From contig JAFZVB010000018.1 of NCBI GenBank assembly GCA_017618055.1, positions 1 through 64,000 of the forward strand: a stretch of 64,000 nt of DNA, written 5' to 3'. This DNA comes from Clostridia bacterium. GTDB taxonomy: Bacteria > Bacillota > Clostridia > Christensenellales > CAG-917. The translations under genes and the position numbers were made by a program. This document shows, piece by piece, positions 50,274 through 60,190 of the stretch. The notes under the pieces were generated by a model. That model saw only the letters and a program-made list of their open reading frames with translations. It did no database searches and had not been told where the DNA came from. The stretch's first letter is position 1. Each line of letters starts with the position of its first letter.

Positions 50274-52700
50274 ATGCCATACTATTATGTGATAGCAATA
50301 TGTGTAGCCGCTTTCTTAGTAGGAGTAATGCTCCTTCTTGATAAAGTTGTTAAGAGTGAAAAGGTAAAGCACTATATTCTCATCGGATTCTGTGCCTTAT
50401 TTACTATCGCATTTATATGCAGATATTTAAGTGATACAGTTGCAATTAAGAAAACAATTGGTCTAAATATCTTCTCACCATTTGGAATTAACGGACAAAC
50501 CGAGACAGTATTCTGTTTATTCACATTCTGGGTTACAGTCGCTGCTATAGTTGTACTTGAAACATATCCTTATTTTAAGGATAAGATTTTCATTTTAAAA
50601 CATTTAGTAAAATTCTTTGTAACAACCGTTTATGTATTGAATCTTGCAACAATGAACTTGCAAATCCAAGCAATGTTCACTTCTTCTGCATTAGATACAA
50701 TCCATATGGGAAGTGTATTCTTTGCATTAGAAACTGGTATTGCAATCGCAATTTGTGCAATGGTTTGGTACAAAGAGTGGAGAACACCATTTAATTGGAA
50801 AGGTTTAGGATTATATGTTCTTACAGTAATTGGAATGATGTTGGTATCCGTACCATGTTTCGCTTTCCAATTATTATTCGGAAAAGGACCAGGACACTTT
50901 ATAGTAGAAGACTTCAACTTTGCACACAGAATGATTATCTATGGAGCATTTATTGTTCCTGTAATCATTGCAATCTTATTCTACAATAAAGATTATGACC
51001 ATAAACGTTATGCTCTCTTGTTTATGAGTTTAGCTATTTGTATCTCATATAGCATAAGCTATGAGTTCAGAGACTTAATCAATTTAAGATCCTATCCATT
51101 CCACTTATGTAACCTAGCAGTATATCTTGTACCTCTATGTCTTATATTTAAGATTAAGCATATATACTACTTTACATTCTTTATTAATGTATTTGGTGCA
51201 TTGATGGCTATCTTATTACCTAACTTAGGTAGAGATGAATTCTTATTTACTTATAGTAATGTAAGATTCTGGATTAACCACTATGATGCATTCTTTATGC
51301 CGATCTTAATTATGTTATTCAAACTTTATGACAGACCAAAGATGAAGGAACTTGGATATTCATTAATTGGTTTTGCTGGATATTTTGCATTAGTACTTTT
51401 CGTAAATGCATACTTCACATCCAAAACACCATTAAATCCAACAGACTTCTTCTTTATTAATAGTGACTTCATTGCAAGTAAGTTTGGTGCAGGAGCAAAA
51501 GAGATAAGATTAATACAACTTAAGATACCAACCAAGTGGGGAGAACCAATGGTGTTCTATCCATTATACCAAGCAATATTCTTCACGGTATATGTAGGTG
51601 TAACATTCTTAATGTGGTATGTCTACTTGGTAATGTTCCAAATAGAAGACAATATGGCAGACGTATTTGGACGAAACAAAAAAATGAAAGCAGATATGAT
51701 TTTGTTAGAAGAAAGTTTAAAAGGAAGGAATAAAAACGAACCTATGGATGAAGCAGGAGCAAATAAACTAATCTTAAAGAACTTCAGCAAAAAGTATTCC
51801 ACAAGTAATGTCTTTGCTGTTAAAGATGCAAATCTTGAAATAGAAGGTGGACAAATCTTTGGATTCTTAGGACCAAATGGTGCTGGTAAATCCACAATTA
51901 TTAAGAGTGTAGTTGGAATACAAACAATTTCATCAGGAAGCATAGAAGTATGTGGATTTGATGTAGAGAAACAATCCGTACAAGCAAAACTTCAAATTGG
52001 ATTCGTTCCAGATCACTATGCATTGTACGAGAACTTATCTGGTAGAGAATATATTAACTACATAGCAAACTTATATGGCGTTGATATTGACGAAAGAAAT
52101 AAGAGAATAGATGAGTTCGTAGAAAGATTCCAGCTTCAAGGTTCCTTTGAAAATCCTATTAAGACATACTCACACGGTATGAAACAAAAGATAACAATTA
52201 TGTCTGCTCTTGTACATAATCCTAAGGTTTGGATTTTGGACGAACCACTAACAGGTTTGGATCCAGACAGTATTTTCCAAGTTAAGGAAACAATGAAACA
52301 ACATGCAGCAGCAGGTAATATAGTATTCTTCTCATCACATATTATTGATGTTGTTGAAAAGATTTGTGACAAGATTGCAATCATTAAGAATGGACATATT
52401 ATTTGCACAGCAGATGTAAAAGAAATAGAGGAAAGTGGAGTACAACTTGAAAACTTCTATAGAACAACAATTGAAAGTTCAACAGTTGAAAGAGAAGTGG
52501 ACACATCTTTCCTTGAAACCAAAAAAGAAAGCATTAAAAAGAAATTCAAATTTGGCAAAAAGAAAGATAAGGAAGATGCTCCAGTAGAAGAGGAAACTCA
52601 AGAAACAGAAAACAGTGAAGTTGAAACAGCTGAAGAACCAGTTGAAGAGACTCAAGCTGAAAATATAGAAACAGAAAGCGAGCAACAAGATAAAGAGTAA
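50274..52700 (+). CDS. ABC ATPase fused to an N-terminal YwaF/TMEM164-like membrane domain
   Basis: 809 residues from the ATG at 50274, 7 bp after GGAGG; the GTG at 50268 lies within the site. Residues ~1-480 contain about 12 membrane helices and YwaF/TMEM164 marks, such as R-S-Y-P-F-H-L-C-N-L-A-V-Y-L and F-W-I-N-H-Y-D-A-F-F. The ABC ATPase follows: Walker A G-P-N-G-A-G-K-S-T near 532, signature Y-S-H-G-M-K-Q-K near 632, Walker B W-I-L-D-E-P, then H-loop S-S-H-I. The last ~70 residues are strongly acidic. The ABC-2 permease gene is 5 bp downstream and should be its partner. The fusion is unusual; the substrate is unknown. Confidence 0.85.
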   Translation: MPYYYVIAICVAAFLVGVMLLLDKVVKSEKVKHYILIGFCALFTIAFICRYLSDTVAIKKTIGLNIFSPFGINGQTETVFCLFTFWVTVAAIVVLETYPYFKDKIFILKHLVKFFVTTVYVLNLATMNLQIQAMFTSSALDTIHMGSVFFALETGIAIAICAMVWYKEWRTPFNWKGLGLYVLTVIGMMLVSVPCFAFQLLFGKGPGHFIVEDFNFAHRMIIYGAFIVPVIIAILFYNKDYDHKRYALLFMSLAICISYSISYEFRDLINLRSYPFHLCNLAVYLVPLCLIFKIKHIYYFTFFINVFGALMAILLPNLGRDEFLFTYSNVRFWINHYDAFFMPILIMLFKLYDRPKMKELGYSLIGFAGYFALVLFVNAYFTSKTPLNPTDFFFINSDFIASKFGAGAKEIRLIQLKIPTKWGEPMVFYPLYQAIFFTVYVGVTFLMWYVYLVMFQIEDNMADVFGRNKKMKADMILLEESLKGRNKNEPMDEAGANKLILKNFSKKYSTSNVFAVKDANLEIEGGQIFGFLGPNGAGKSTIIKSVVGIQTISSGSIEVCGFDVEKQSVQAKLQIGFVPDHYALYENLSGREYINYIANLYGVDIDERNKRIDEFVERFQLQGSFENPIKTYSHGMKQKITIMSALVHNPKVWILDEPLTGLDPDSIFQVKETMKQHAAAGNIVFFSSHIIDVVEKICDKIAIIKNGHIICTADVKEIEESGVQLENFYRTTIESSTVEREVDTSFLETKKESIKKKFKFGKKKDKEDAPVEEETQETENSEVETAEEPVEETQAENIETESEQQDKE

Positions 52701-52705
52701 TAAAG

Positions 52706-54385
52706 ATGGAAAAAGGACAAGTTAAAGAATCCATAAATAAGTCATTCTCATCATTAAGTAATTTGACAATGATGCAGCTTAAGGAGAAAATGAATTTCTC
52801 ATTTAAAGCACATCCTAAAAAGTCATTATTGTCATTATCATTCTTTTTGATAGGTTTTGCTGCGGTAATAGTTATATGTTATTTCCTTATTAACTTCGCA
52901 ATGAGACTAAAGGTGTTTGACTTTAACGGTAAACTTCCAACCTCAGTATTGGTTGTTATATTTACAGTAATGTTCTTCTTGTCATTAATATTCACAACGA
53001 TTAGCCTTGTTAAGTCACTGTATTTCTCAAGAGATAACTTTGTGTTATTAACATTACCTACAACTCCATCTATCGTTTTCTCATCTAAGTTGTTAGTTCA
53101 CTATGTAAACGAATTAAAGAAGAATGCATTATTCTTAATACCATTGTTTATTGGTTATGGAATAAATGCTGGTTTACCAATCTATTATTATCCATGGATG
53201 CTTGTAATGTTCTTACTAATAGTTACATTACCTGTATTACTTGGCGCTCTAATTTCAATTCCAGCAATGTATTTATACCAAGCACTTAAGAAAGTTAAGG
53301 TTGTTATGTATTCATTAATTTTAATTGCTGTGGTTGGAGTTATAGTTGCAGCAGCTTATATCATTTCAATAATCCCACCAGATATTAACCTAAAGGAAAC
53401 ATGGGGAACAACGTATTTCCAAATAAGAGGATTCTTATTTGACTTTGAAAGTATAATGTTGCCATTTAAGTGGTTGGTTGAATTGCTAGTTGGTAAATAT
53501 CTTGCAACAAGTATGTTTAGTATGAGCACACTATACATATTATTAGGACTACTTGCAACAATAGTTATTCTAGGTGTATTGTGCTTTGTTTTATCAAAAC
53601 CTTTATTCTATTCTATGGCTTCAAAACCATTTGAATATAAGAAGAATATGAATGCAAGAGTAAGAAAAGAGAAGAAACTTTCACCATTCCTTGCAGTTAT
53701 AAAGAAAGAATGGGTTCTTGCATTTAGAGATAGTACAATTACAACTTTAGTTGTAGAGTTGTTAATTATAATGCCTTTAGCATTGGCACTTCTTAATAGC
53801 TTATATAATGCAATGAATACTAAGTTCTTAGGAACACAATTAACGGTTATGTTTAACCTCTTTATTGTGCTCTTGTTCATGTTATCTGCAAATATTCGTA
53901 TGGCAAGTGCTTATAGTAAAGATGGATCTAGTGCATATCTTAACAAATTGCAACCATCCAATTACGGAAAACTATTGTTTGCAAAACTAACAGTAAACTT
54001 AGTTGTTGGCACAATAGGATTAATGGTTGGAGTTGGAGTTTACTCTTTGTATCATGCATTAACTCCAAGCGAATATACTATGTTTGCATTTATCGCATTC
54101 TTCCTATTCGTTGCTCACTTATTTGGCAGTGCACAATATGACCTAATGAATTCTCAAGCACAACAATTTGCAACATTTGCTTCTCAAGCAAACAATCCAA
54201 ATGAAAATAAATCCATTATTTCTACATTTGTTATTGCATTATTATTTGGAGGAGCATACTTCTTCTTGGGAAGTGAAAATTCCAAAACAGTTTGGATTAA
54301 ATTATTAGTTGTTGCATTTGTATATATGGTAATTAAGATATACTTTTATTTCTTAAGAATTAAGGTTTACTACAAGGAGACGTAA
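52706..54385 (+). CDS. ABC-2-type exporter permease
   Basis: 559 residues with about 12 hydrophobic helices in two halves, each preceded by a charged cytoplasmic segment (first 'LKEKMNFSFKAHPKKS', second 'FLAVIKKEWVLAFRDSTI'). The K-K-E-W-x-x-x-x-R-D coupling motif is typical of putative ABC exporter permeases with ~550 residues that pair with a separate ATPase. It lies directly between the fused ATPase gene (5 bp) and a small anchored protein gene (1 bp) and forms an exporter with the first. Confidence 0.85.
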   Translation: MEKGQVKESINKSFSSLSNLTMMQLKEKMNFSFKAHPKKSLLSLSFFLIGFAAVIVICYFLINFAMRLKVFDFNGKLPTSVLVVIFTVMFFLSLIFTTISLVKSLYFSRDNFVLLTLPTTPSIVFSSKLLVHYVNELKKNALFLIPLFIGYGINAGLPIYYYPWMLVMFLLIVTLPVLLGALISIPAMYLYQALKKVKVVMYSLILIAVVGVIVAAAYIISIIPPDINLKETWGTTYFQIRGFLFDFESIMLPFKWLVELLVGKYLATSMFSMSTLYILLGLLATIVILGVLCFVLSKPLFYSMASKPFEYKKNMNARVRKEKKLSPFLAVIKKEWVLAFRDSTITTLVVELLIIMPLALALLNSLYNAMNTKFLGTQLTVMFNLFIVLLFMLSANIRMASAYSKDGSSAYLNKLQPSNYGKLLFAKLTVNLVVGTIGLMVGVGVYSLYHALTPSEYTMFAFIAFFLFVAHLFGSAQYDLMNSQAQQFATFASQANNPNENKSIISTFVIALLFGGAYFFLGSENSKTVWIKLLVVAFVYMVIKIYFYFLRIKVYYKET

Positions 54386-54386
54386 T

Positions 54387-54884
54387 ATGAAGAAGACAGT
54401 TATTTTGGCTATATTTATTGCATATATTGCGTCTATCATGATAGTCCAATTCTTTGGATTAAAAGTTGTTGAAAGGCAAGGAAATGTATATATAACAGAG
54501 ATAGAGGTGTCTGGATTTGAATTTACAAATCGAGATGAGTCTGTTGATGCTAAATATAAAAAGGTTGTTCGTCTTAGTGACGCAGCTGGGAAACAAACAA
54601 ATCGTTATGTTGGATACTTTATACCAGGAACTTATGATATGTCAGAAGAAAGTCTTGCATCAAATCCAAATAGGGTAAAGATTTTATACACAATCGTACC
54701 TTATAATGCAACACATTTAGAGTTATCTTTTGAATATGATAGGAACGCAGTAGAAGGTGCAGTATATTTTGATGAAAACACTTATGAATTTGTCTTTTTG
54801 AAGGCAAAAACAGTATCCATTATCATAACTTCACACGATGGTTCAAATGTGAAGGCAGATATTGGAATATCATTGGTTTTATAA
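54387..54884 (+). CDS. Anchored extracellular protein of unknown function in the exporter operon
   Basis: 165 residues. An N-terminal hydrophobic helix (4-24) acts as an uncleaved anchor or signal without a lipobox. The remainder is beta-rich (I-T-E-I-E-V-S-G-F-E-F, Y-V-G-Y-F-I-P-G-T-Y-D, S-I-I-I-T-S-H-D), like a single Ig- or fibronectin-type sandwich. The ATG is 9 bp after AAGGAG. It sits between the permease and the giant lipoprotein, so it may be an accessory of the exporter or help place the lipoprotein. No family recognised. Confidence 0.65.
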   Translation: MKKTVILAIFIAYIASIMIVQFFGLKVVERQGNVYITEIEVSGFEFTNRDESVDAKYKKVVRLSDAAGKQTNRYVGYFIPGTYDMSEESLASNPNRVKILYTIVPYNATHLELSFEYDRNAVEGAVYFDENTYEFVFLKAKTVSIIITSHDGSNVKADIGISLVL

Positions 54885-54901
54885 CCAAGAAGGAGTAAAA
54901 A

Positions 54902-57900
54902 ATGAAAAAAAGAATCGGAGTTATTTTCTTAGTCTTTTTAGTCTTCGTTCTTTGTGCTATGGCTTTTACAGCATGTCATGGCGGAAAGTACAAAATGCAA
55001 GACTTCATAGTTGACTTTGAAGATTTCGCAAAGACTTATGAGGTTGGCGATCAAGTTGATTTAACAAAAATCAAAATGTATGCCACATTCTCAGATGGAA
55101 CACAAGAGCAAATCCCTCTTGATAAAGTATCCATTAAGGTAGACGGTGTAGATGTTGCTCTTAACGAGTTAACAAAAATTACCGAAACAGTTGGAACAAA
55201 AATCGTGGAAATCAAATACTCTAACGTTGTTAGAAGTGTAACAATTAGAGTTAATGAAAAACACATAGCAGTTTTGACATCTGTCACATTTAACGATGCA
55301 AATCTAAGAAAACAATACAATGTTAATGATACAGTTTCATTTGCAGGTTTAGTTGTAACAGCTGTTTATGATGGTTATGAAAACAGAAATGTTGAACTTA
55401 CAGACCAAAATCTTGCTTTCTTCATGGGAGATGAAAACATCACAGGAAATCTCTCAAGAATAACAGAGACACTTGGCGATAAGGCAATTAAAGTTCGTTA
55501 CATGACAATGACATCAACAGCAGCATTTACAATTACAGTAAGTGATGTATTAGATTCAGTCGTTGTAGATGTACCAACAACATTAAAGACAAGTTACAAA
55601 GTAAATGATGCTATTTCATTCGCTACTGTTACTGCAACTGCAAATTACAGAAGTGGTAGAACAGAAGCTGCTGAAGTTAAGTATTATCTTGGTGATGATG
55701 AAATCACAAATTTAAGCACATTAACAGCAACAGCAGGCACAAAGACTGTTATAGCAAAAGCTACATATCAAGGTGTAAGTGGTCAAAAGAGTATAGCAAT
55801 TAATGTTGAGAACTGGATTCAATCTATATCCCTAGATACAACAGGTGTTCAACTTGAATATGTTGCAGAAGATGCAATCACAATTCAAAACTTTGCAGAT
55901 ATAGTTGTTCGTGCAGTATATGCAGATACAACAGGCAATAAAAATTTCTATTTAACAGCAGATGGTCTAGAATTTGTAAATGCAAATAATGATCCAATTA
56001 GTTTTGAATCATTAACAAATACTGCAGGTACAAAAGTTATCACAGTTAAATATGAAGGAAAGAGTGATACTTTCTCAGTTGTTGTTTTAGAAAAAGATAG
56101 TGCATTGCAATCTCTTACTGTTACATCACAACCAACAGTTGCATCTTATACAGCTGGTTCAACAAATGTTTCTCTTGATGGACTTGTAATTACAGGTGTA
56201 TATAAGACAGAACTTGCTAGAGATAATGATGTTATTGCTTATGCAGACTTTGCAACAAATGGTGTTAACTTATATTACAATGATGCACTCGTAACAGATA
56301 TAAACAATCTAGCAAAGATTTCACCAATTGGAGCAAATACAGTTACTGTAGGTGTTAACTATCTTGGAAAGACAGCAACATTTAATCTTACAGTTACAAA
56401 TAATGTTACATCATTGGAAATTGTTTCTAATGCATCTAAATTATCTTATTTAGTTGATGAAGAAGTAACATTTGCTGGATTAAGTGTAAAAGCAATTAAG
56501 AATTTCGGAGAAGAAGTTATAGCATTTGATGCTCTCTCATTCTTCAATGGAACAGCAGATTTAACTTCAGACTTAGGTGCTTTCACAGCAACACCAGGAA
56601 ATAAGACTGTAACAGTTAAGTTCCAAGGTCAAGAAATTTCATTTGGTATTGAAGTAACAGATTACATTATCAACATCAGTTTATCAGGAACAACATCCTT
56701 TGTAACAGATGTTAATGTAACACCTGATTCTAAATTTACAGCATTTACAGGACTTCAAGTATATGCAAATTACAAATCTGGTGCATCCGAACTTCTTGAA
56801 TCTGGATATTCATTCTCAGGAAATGCAATCACTGTTCCAGGAGTAAAGACGGTTAAGGTAACATATAATACATTTGAAAATAGTGATATTACTCTTACTG
56901 TAAGAGAAGTATTAAATAGCATTGAAGTTGTTGATTCATCCATTCCTACTAAGATTGTTAAGAATGGTGAAGTTGAGAAATACCTCATCGGAATCACTGT
57001 ATTAGGACATTATGCATACAAAGGTGACGAAGAAATTATTATCCTAAATGATAATGGACAATCATTCTTATATTCTAAGGTAAGTTTCGCTATCAAAGTA
57101 GCAGGTGAATATCAAACAATTAACCCATTGGATATGGAATCAATTGCTAATGAATCTGGAAATCGTGAACTCAAATTAACATATACATATAATGATTACA
57201 CACGTTCAGATGAATTCATTCTTAATGTTCTTGTTAGTGGAAAGGGTGTAGATGAATTCGCATTACCACAATCATTAGTTAACTACAATGCAACTCTTGC
57301 ATATGGTAGAGCAAACCAAGACAATGTAAATTCAAAGCAATTTGAAAGTGCACTCTTTGTTAACGATGAAGAAGATTACTTAGTAGGAAATGATAATCCA
57401 TATAGATTCGTTCCAACACTAAGCCAAGTTGATATTATCAATGAAACAACAAACACATTATCTTCATTTGAAGCAACAAGTACAATTTACCTTAAAAATG
57501 GAGTAAACTTTATTGAACTTAGCTATGAGCAAACAGGAACATATACAAAGAGATGGTATCATGGTTCATTTGATTATGTAATTGAAATAACAAATGAAAA
57601 TAAATATCAATTCTTAGATGATGCAGAAAATCAAAGTTTCAAGATTTCTGTATTACCAGATGCAAATGAATTTGTTTATGACCCAAGCGATGTAAACCCA
57701 GTAGAATGGACTGTAAAAGTTATCAAGGGATATAATCTCTATGATTCTAAGGAAATCTGCTTACTTGAACAACCAAGTGAAGCAACACGTGCAATTAGAT
57801 CAAGTAAATATCCAGCAGGAAGAACATATTGGGATTCAATTAAGACTCAACTCGGATTAACTGGAAAGAGATATTCATCTATTATCTTACACGATCAATT

Positions 57901-59383
57901 AGTTGTAACAAAAGATGACCTTCCAACAGATTTCTGGTTTGAATTACCAAATGATTATCCAGTATATTACGAGTACACATTCTCAGAAGACAAAGTATAC
58001 AAAGATAAGAATGGTAATATCACTGCATCATATACTGCTGGACAAACTGTAAAATTTAAGCCAGAAGAAGTTCCAGAAGATTTGGGTGGACCATTAGATA
58101 GAGCATTCCTTTGGGACCAAGAATGGGGATTATTACAATATGATATGAATAACGGAGAAGAATTTGCAATTCATGGTAACTTCTTCAGTATTGATTTATC
58201 CAAACTCCCATTAGTATGTTCATTTGAACCTAATATTGAACACCCAGAAAACCGTGATGCTTATTATATGGATTGGATGTCCAAGATTTCATTCTTAGAC
58301 GTTAGAGGATATGACGTACGTTATACAAATGGTGTTAATACATATCTTGGTGGACAAAAACGTTACTTAACAGACCTTGGAGAAACACCAACAGAAGATG
58401 CAGATCATGACGAATACTTCTCATTTGATAACTTCATGGTAAGAGGTAATGCATCTCCAGTTCAATTATTACTCCATAGTGATACTCAATCAGCAACATG
58501 TGAAGCAACAAATCCTTTACATCAGAACCCAATAGGAAATCCTATTTATGGTGGTGGTATTATTTTCGTTAAAACACACTATTGTCATTCCGATATTACT
58601 AACATCAATGCAAACTCTTGCTTCATTTCATTCTTCAGCAGAGACTATACTGTAAGTAATTATACAAAGCTTAAGTCATATGACTCATACCTTAATGCGG
58701 TATATGCAAATGGTGAAACAGATATTACAATTACAAACTGTCACTTCAAACGTGCTGGCGGACCTCTTATGATTCTCACACAAGGTACAGACGATTTGAA
58801 GAATGATGGAGAATTAAATACAAGTGACTATATTGAAATTCCTAAGATAGTTGTAAGTAGTGATAGTGTTCTTGAAAACTTTGTAGCTGGTGAAGAAGTT
58901 TGGTTCAACCTATTCGCTCCAGGACAAGTATCCTTACTAAAACCTCTTGATGGATTACTACAAGCTTATTTCCACAAGACATTCTTACAAGGAAATACAT
59001 TCAACTTGATTGCAGTCTCATCTCAAGGACAAGCTTACTTATCATATAAGGGAGACAAAATGGATAGACGTTCAGCTGGTGGTCCATATAAAGAATCATA
59101 TCTTGATGAGAATAAGACAACATTTGATAAAGTGTGCGATATAATTGAAGATGAACATACTGGCGGATTCCCTGTATTCACAGTTTCAGACACAATAGCT
59201 GCAGTAGCACAAGCAAGTTCATATTATTTAAAAAATGCAAGTGGAACTGAATTGTCTGGTGAGACAGGAACACCAACTATAATTGAATTTGGGTATACAC
59301 CTCATAGCTATATTACAATTCACGTTGGAACTGGTGGTTCAGGATTGGGTATCTTTACAGGATTATATGACTATGCAGGTTAA
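54902..59383 (+). CDS. 1493-residue lipoprotein with eight Ig-like repeats
   Basis: The lipoprotein signal ends F-T-A-C, then H-G-G. About eight tandem bacterial Ig-like (Big_3-type) domains follow between residues ~25 and 770. Each is 85-100 residues with Y-x-V-x-D/E-x-V-x-F-x-G-L-x-V-x-A at its start and G-x-K-T/V-V-x-V-x-Y near its end. The C-terminal ~700 residues are a different, large beta-rich domain with many aromatic residues and 'NINANSCFISFFSRDY', which might be a beta-helix; I cannot name it. No enzymatic motif is visible. It is the last gene of the exporter operon and ends at the hairpin at 59415. Confidence 0.85.
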   Translation: MKKRIGVIFLVFLVFVLCAMAFTACHGGKYKMQDFIVDFEDFAKTYEVGDQVDLTKIKMYATFSDGTQEQIPLDKVSIKVDGVDVALNELTKITETVGTKIVEIKYSNVVRSVTIRVNEKHIAVLTSVTFNDANLRKQYNVNDTVSFAGLVVTAVYDGYENRNVELTDQNLAFFMGDENITGNLSRITETLGDKAIKVRYMTMTSTAAFTITVSDVLDSVVVDVPTTLKTSYKVNDAISFATVTATANYRSGRTEAAEVKYYLGDDEITNLSTLTATAGTKTVIAKATYQGVSGQKSIAINVENWIQSISLDTTGVQLEYVAEDAITIQNFADIVVRAVYADTTGNKNFYLTADGLEFVNANNDPISFESLTNTAGTKVITVKYEGKSDTFSVVVLEKDSALQSLTVTSQPTVASYTAGSTNVSLDGLVITGVYKTELARDNDVIAYADFATNGVNLYYNDALVTDINNLAKISPIGANTVTVGVNYLGKTATFNLTVTNNVTSLEIVSNASKLSYLVDEEVTFAGLSVKAIKNFGEEVIAFDALSFFNGTADLTSDLGAFTATPGNKTVTVKFQGQEISFGIEVTDYIINISLSGTTSFVTDVNVTPDSKFTAFTGLQVYANYKSGASELLESGYSFSGNAITVPGVKTVKVTYNTFENSDITLTVREVLNSIEVVDSSIPTKIVKNGEVEKYLIGITVLGHYAYKGDEEIIILNDNGQSFLYSKVSFAIKVAGEYQTINPLDMESIANESGNRELKLTYTYNDYTRSDEFILNVLVSGKGVDEFALPQSLVNYNATLAYGRANQDNVNSKQFESALFVNDEEDYLVGNDNPYRFVPTLSQVDIINETTNTLSSFEATSTIYLKNGVNFIELSYEQTGTYTKRWYHGSFDYVIEITNENKYQFLDDAENQSFKISVLPDANEFVYDPSDVNPVEWTVKVIKGYNLYDSKEICLLEQPSEATRAIRSSKYPAGRTYWDSIKTQLGLTGKRYSSIILHDQLVVTKDDLPTDFWFELPNDYPVYYEYTFSEDKVYKDKNGNITASYTAGQTVKFKPEEVPEDLGGPLDRAFLWDQEWGLLQYDMNNGEEFAIHGNFFSIDLSKLPLVCSFEPNIEHPENRDAYYMDWMSKISFLDVRGYDVRYTNGVNTYLGGQKRYLTDLGETPTEDADHDEYFSFDNFMVRGNASPVQLLLHSDTQSATCEATNPLHQNPIGNPIYGGGIIFVKTHYCHSDITNINANSCFISFFSRDYTVSNYTKLKSYDSYLNAVYANGETDITITNCHFKRAGGPLMILTQGTDDLKNDGELNTSDYIEIPKIVVSSDSVLENFVAGEEVWFNLFAPGQVSLLKPLDGLLQAYFHKTFLQGNTFNLIAVSSQGQAYLSYKGDKMDRRSAGGPYKESYLDENKTTFDKVCDIIEDEHTGGFPVFTVSDTIAAVAQASSYYLKNASGTELSGETGTPTIIEFGYTPHSYITIHVGTGGSGLGIFTGLYDYAG

Positions 59384-59393
59384 TTCCTAAACA

Positions 59394-59449
59394 ATACCTT
59401 AAGGTATAACACATTACACCCATGGCGTTTGCTGTGGGTGTATTTTTTT
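59394..59449 (+). terminator. Terminator of the exporter/lipoprotein operon
   Basis: A perfect palindrome ATACCTTAAGGTAT (59394-59407) is followed by stem TACACCCA / TGGGTGTA (59415-59442) and seven T residues. Confidence 0.8.
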
Positions 59450-59482
59450 GTATATTGTGCTAGAATATACAAGAGGTAAATT

Positions 59483-60187
59483 ATGAACAAGAAGTTAACC
59501 ATTATTGTTTGTATAATCTTGGTATTAGGTTTAATATCTGCATCCATTGGGATAGGGTATTACTATGGTGTTTATGAAAAGAATATTCAAAAAGAAACAC
59601 ATAATATTTTCTATGACTATTATGTAGCTAAGGTTGCTCAGTTTAAAGAAGAGAATAAGACTCTTGGGGAAGTAGATGTTGCTTTCTTGGGAGATAGTCT
59701 TACAGATGGTTATCCTGTTCAAAATTGGTATCCTCAGTATAATGTTGTAAATAGGGGAATTGGAGCAGACTCAACGTGGGGATTAGAAGAGAGATTGGAT
59801 TGCTCTGCATATGATGTTAACCCTAAGGTCATTGTTATGCTAATTGGTATAAACAATTTGGATACTATGCTTCAAAACTATGAAAGAATAGTACAAAAGA
59901 TAAAACAAAATCTCCCAAGTACAAAGATTATTATAGAATCCATAACTCCAGAATCTGGAGACTTCGCATTTAGAAATCCGCAAGCCATTACAAATAATAT
60001 AGAGCTTAAAAAGATTGCAGAAAGAAATGGATGTACATATATAGATATGTATTCAGAACTTCTAGATCCAAATACCAATGAACTCAAACTTGAATATACT
60101 ATAGAAGGATTGCATTTTACAGACCAGGGATACAAAAAAATAACTGGCGTTCTCACACCAGTTATTGCCTCGTTATTAGGTTTTTAA
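59483..60187 (+). CDS. SGNH/GDSL hydrolase, membrane-anchored
   Basis: 234 residues. An N-terminal helix (5-28) anchors it outside. SGNH blocks are Ser72 in F-L-G-D-S-L-T-D-G, Gly92 in N-R-G-I-G-A-D, Asn124 or Asn125 in I-G-I-N-N-L-D, and the Asp/His block near the end, E-G-L-H-F-T-D-Q-G-Y. It should remove acyl groups from a lipid, peptidoglycan or glycan. It has its own short promoter region after the strong terminator and converges on the phosphodiesterase gene, with 3 bp between the stops. Confidence 0.9.
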   Translation: MNKKLTIIVCIILVLGLISASIGIGYYYGVYEKNIQKETHNIFYDYYVAKVAQFKEENKTLGEVDVAFLGDSLTDGYPVQNWYPQYNVVNRGIGADSTWGLEERLDCSAYDVNPKVIVMLIGINNLDTMLQNYERIVQKIKQNLPSTKIIIESITPESGDFAFRNPQAITNNIELKKIAERNGCTYIDMYSELLDPNTNELKLEYTIEGLHFTDQGYKKITGVLTPVIASLLGF

Positions 60188-60190
60188 TTA

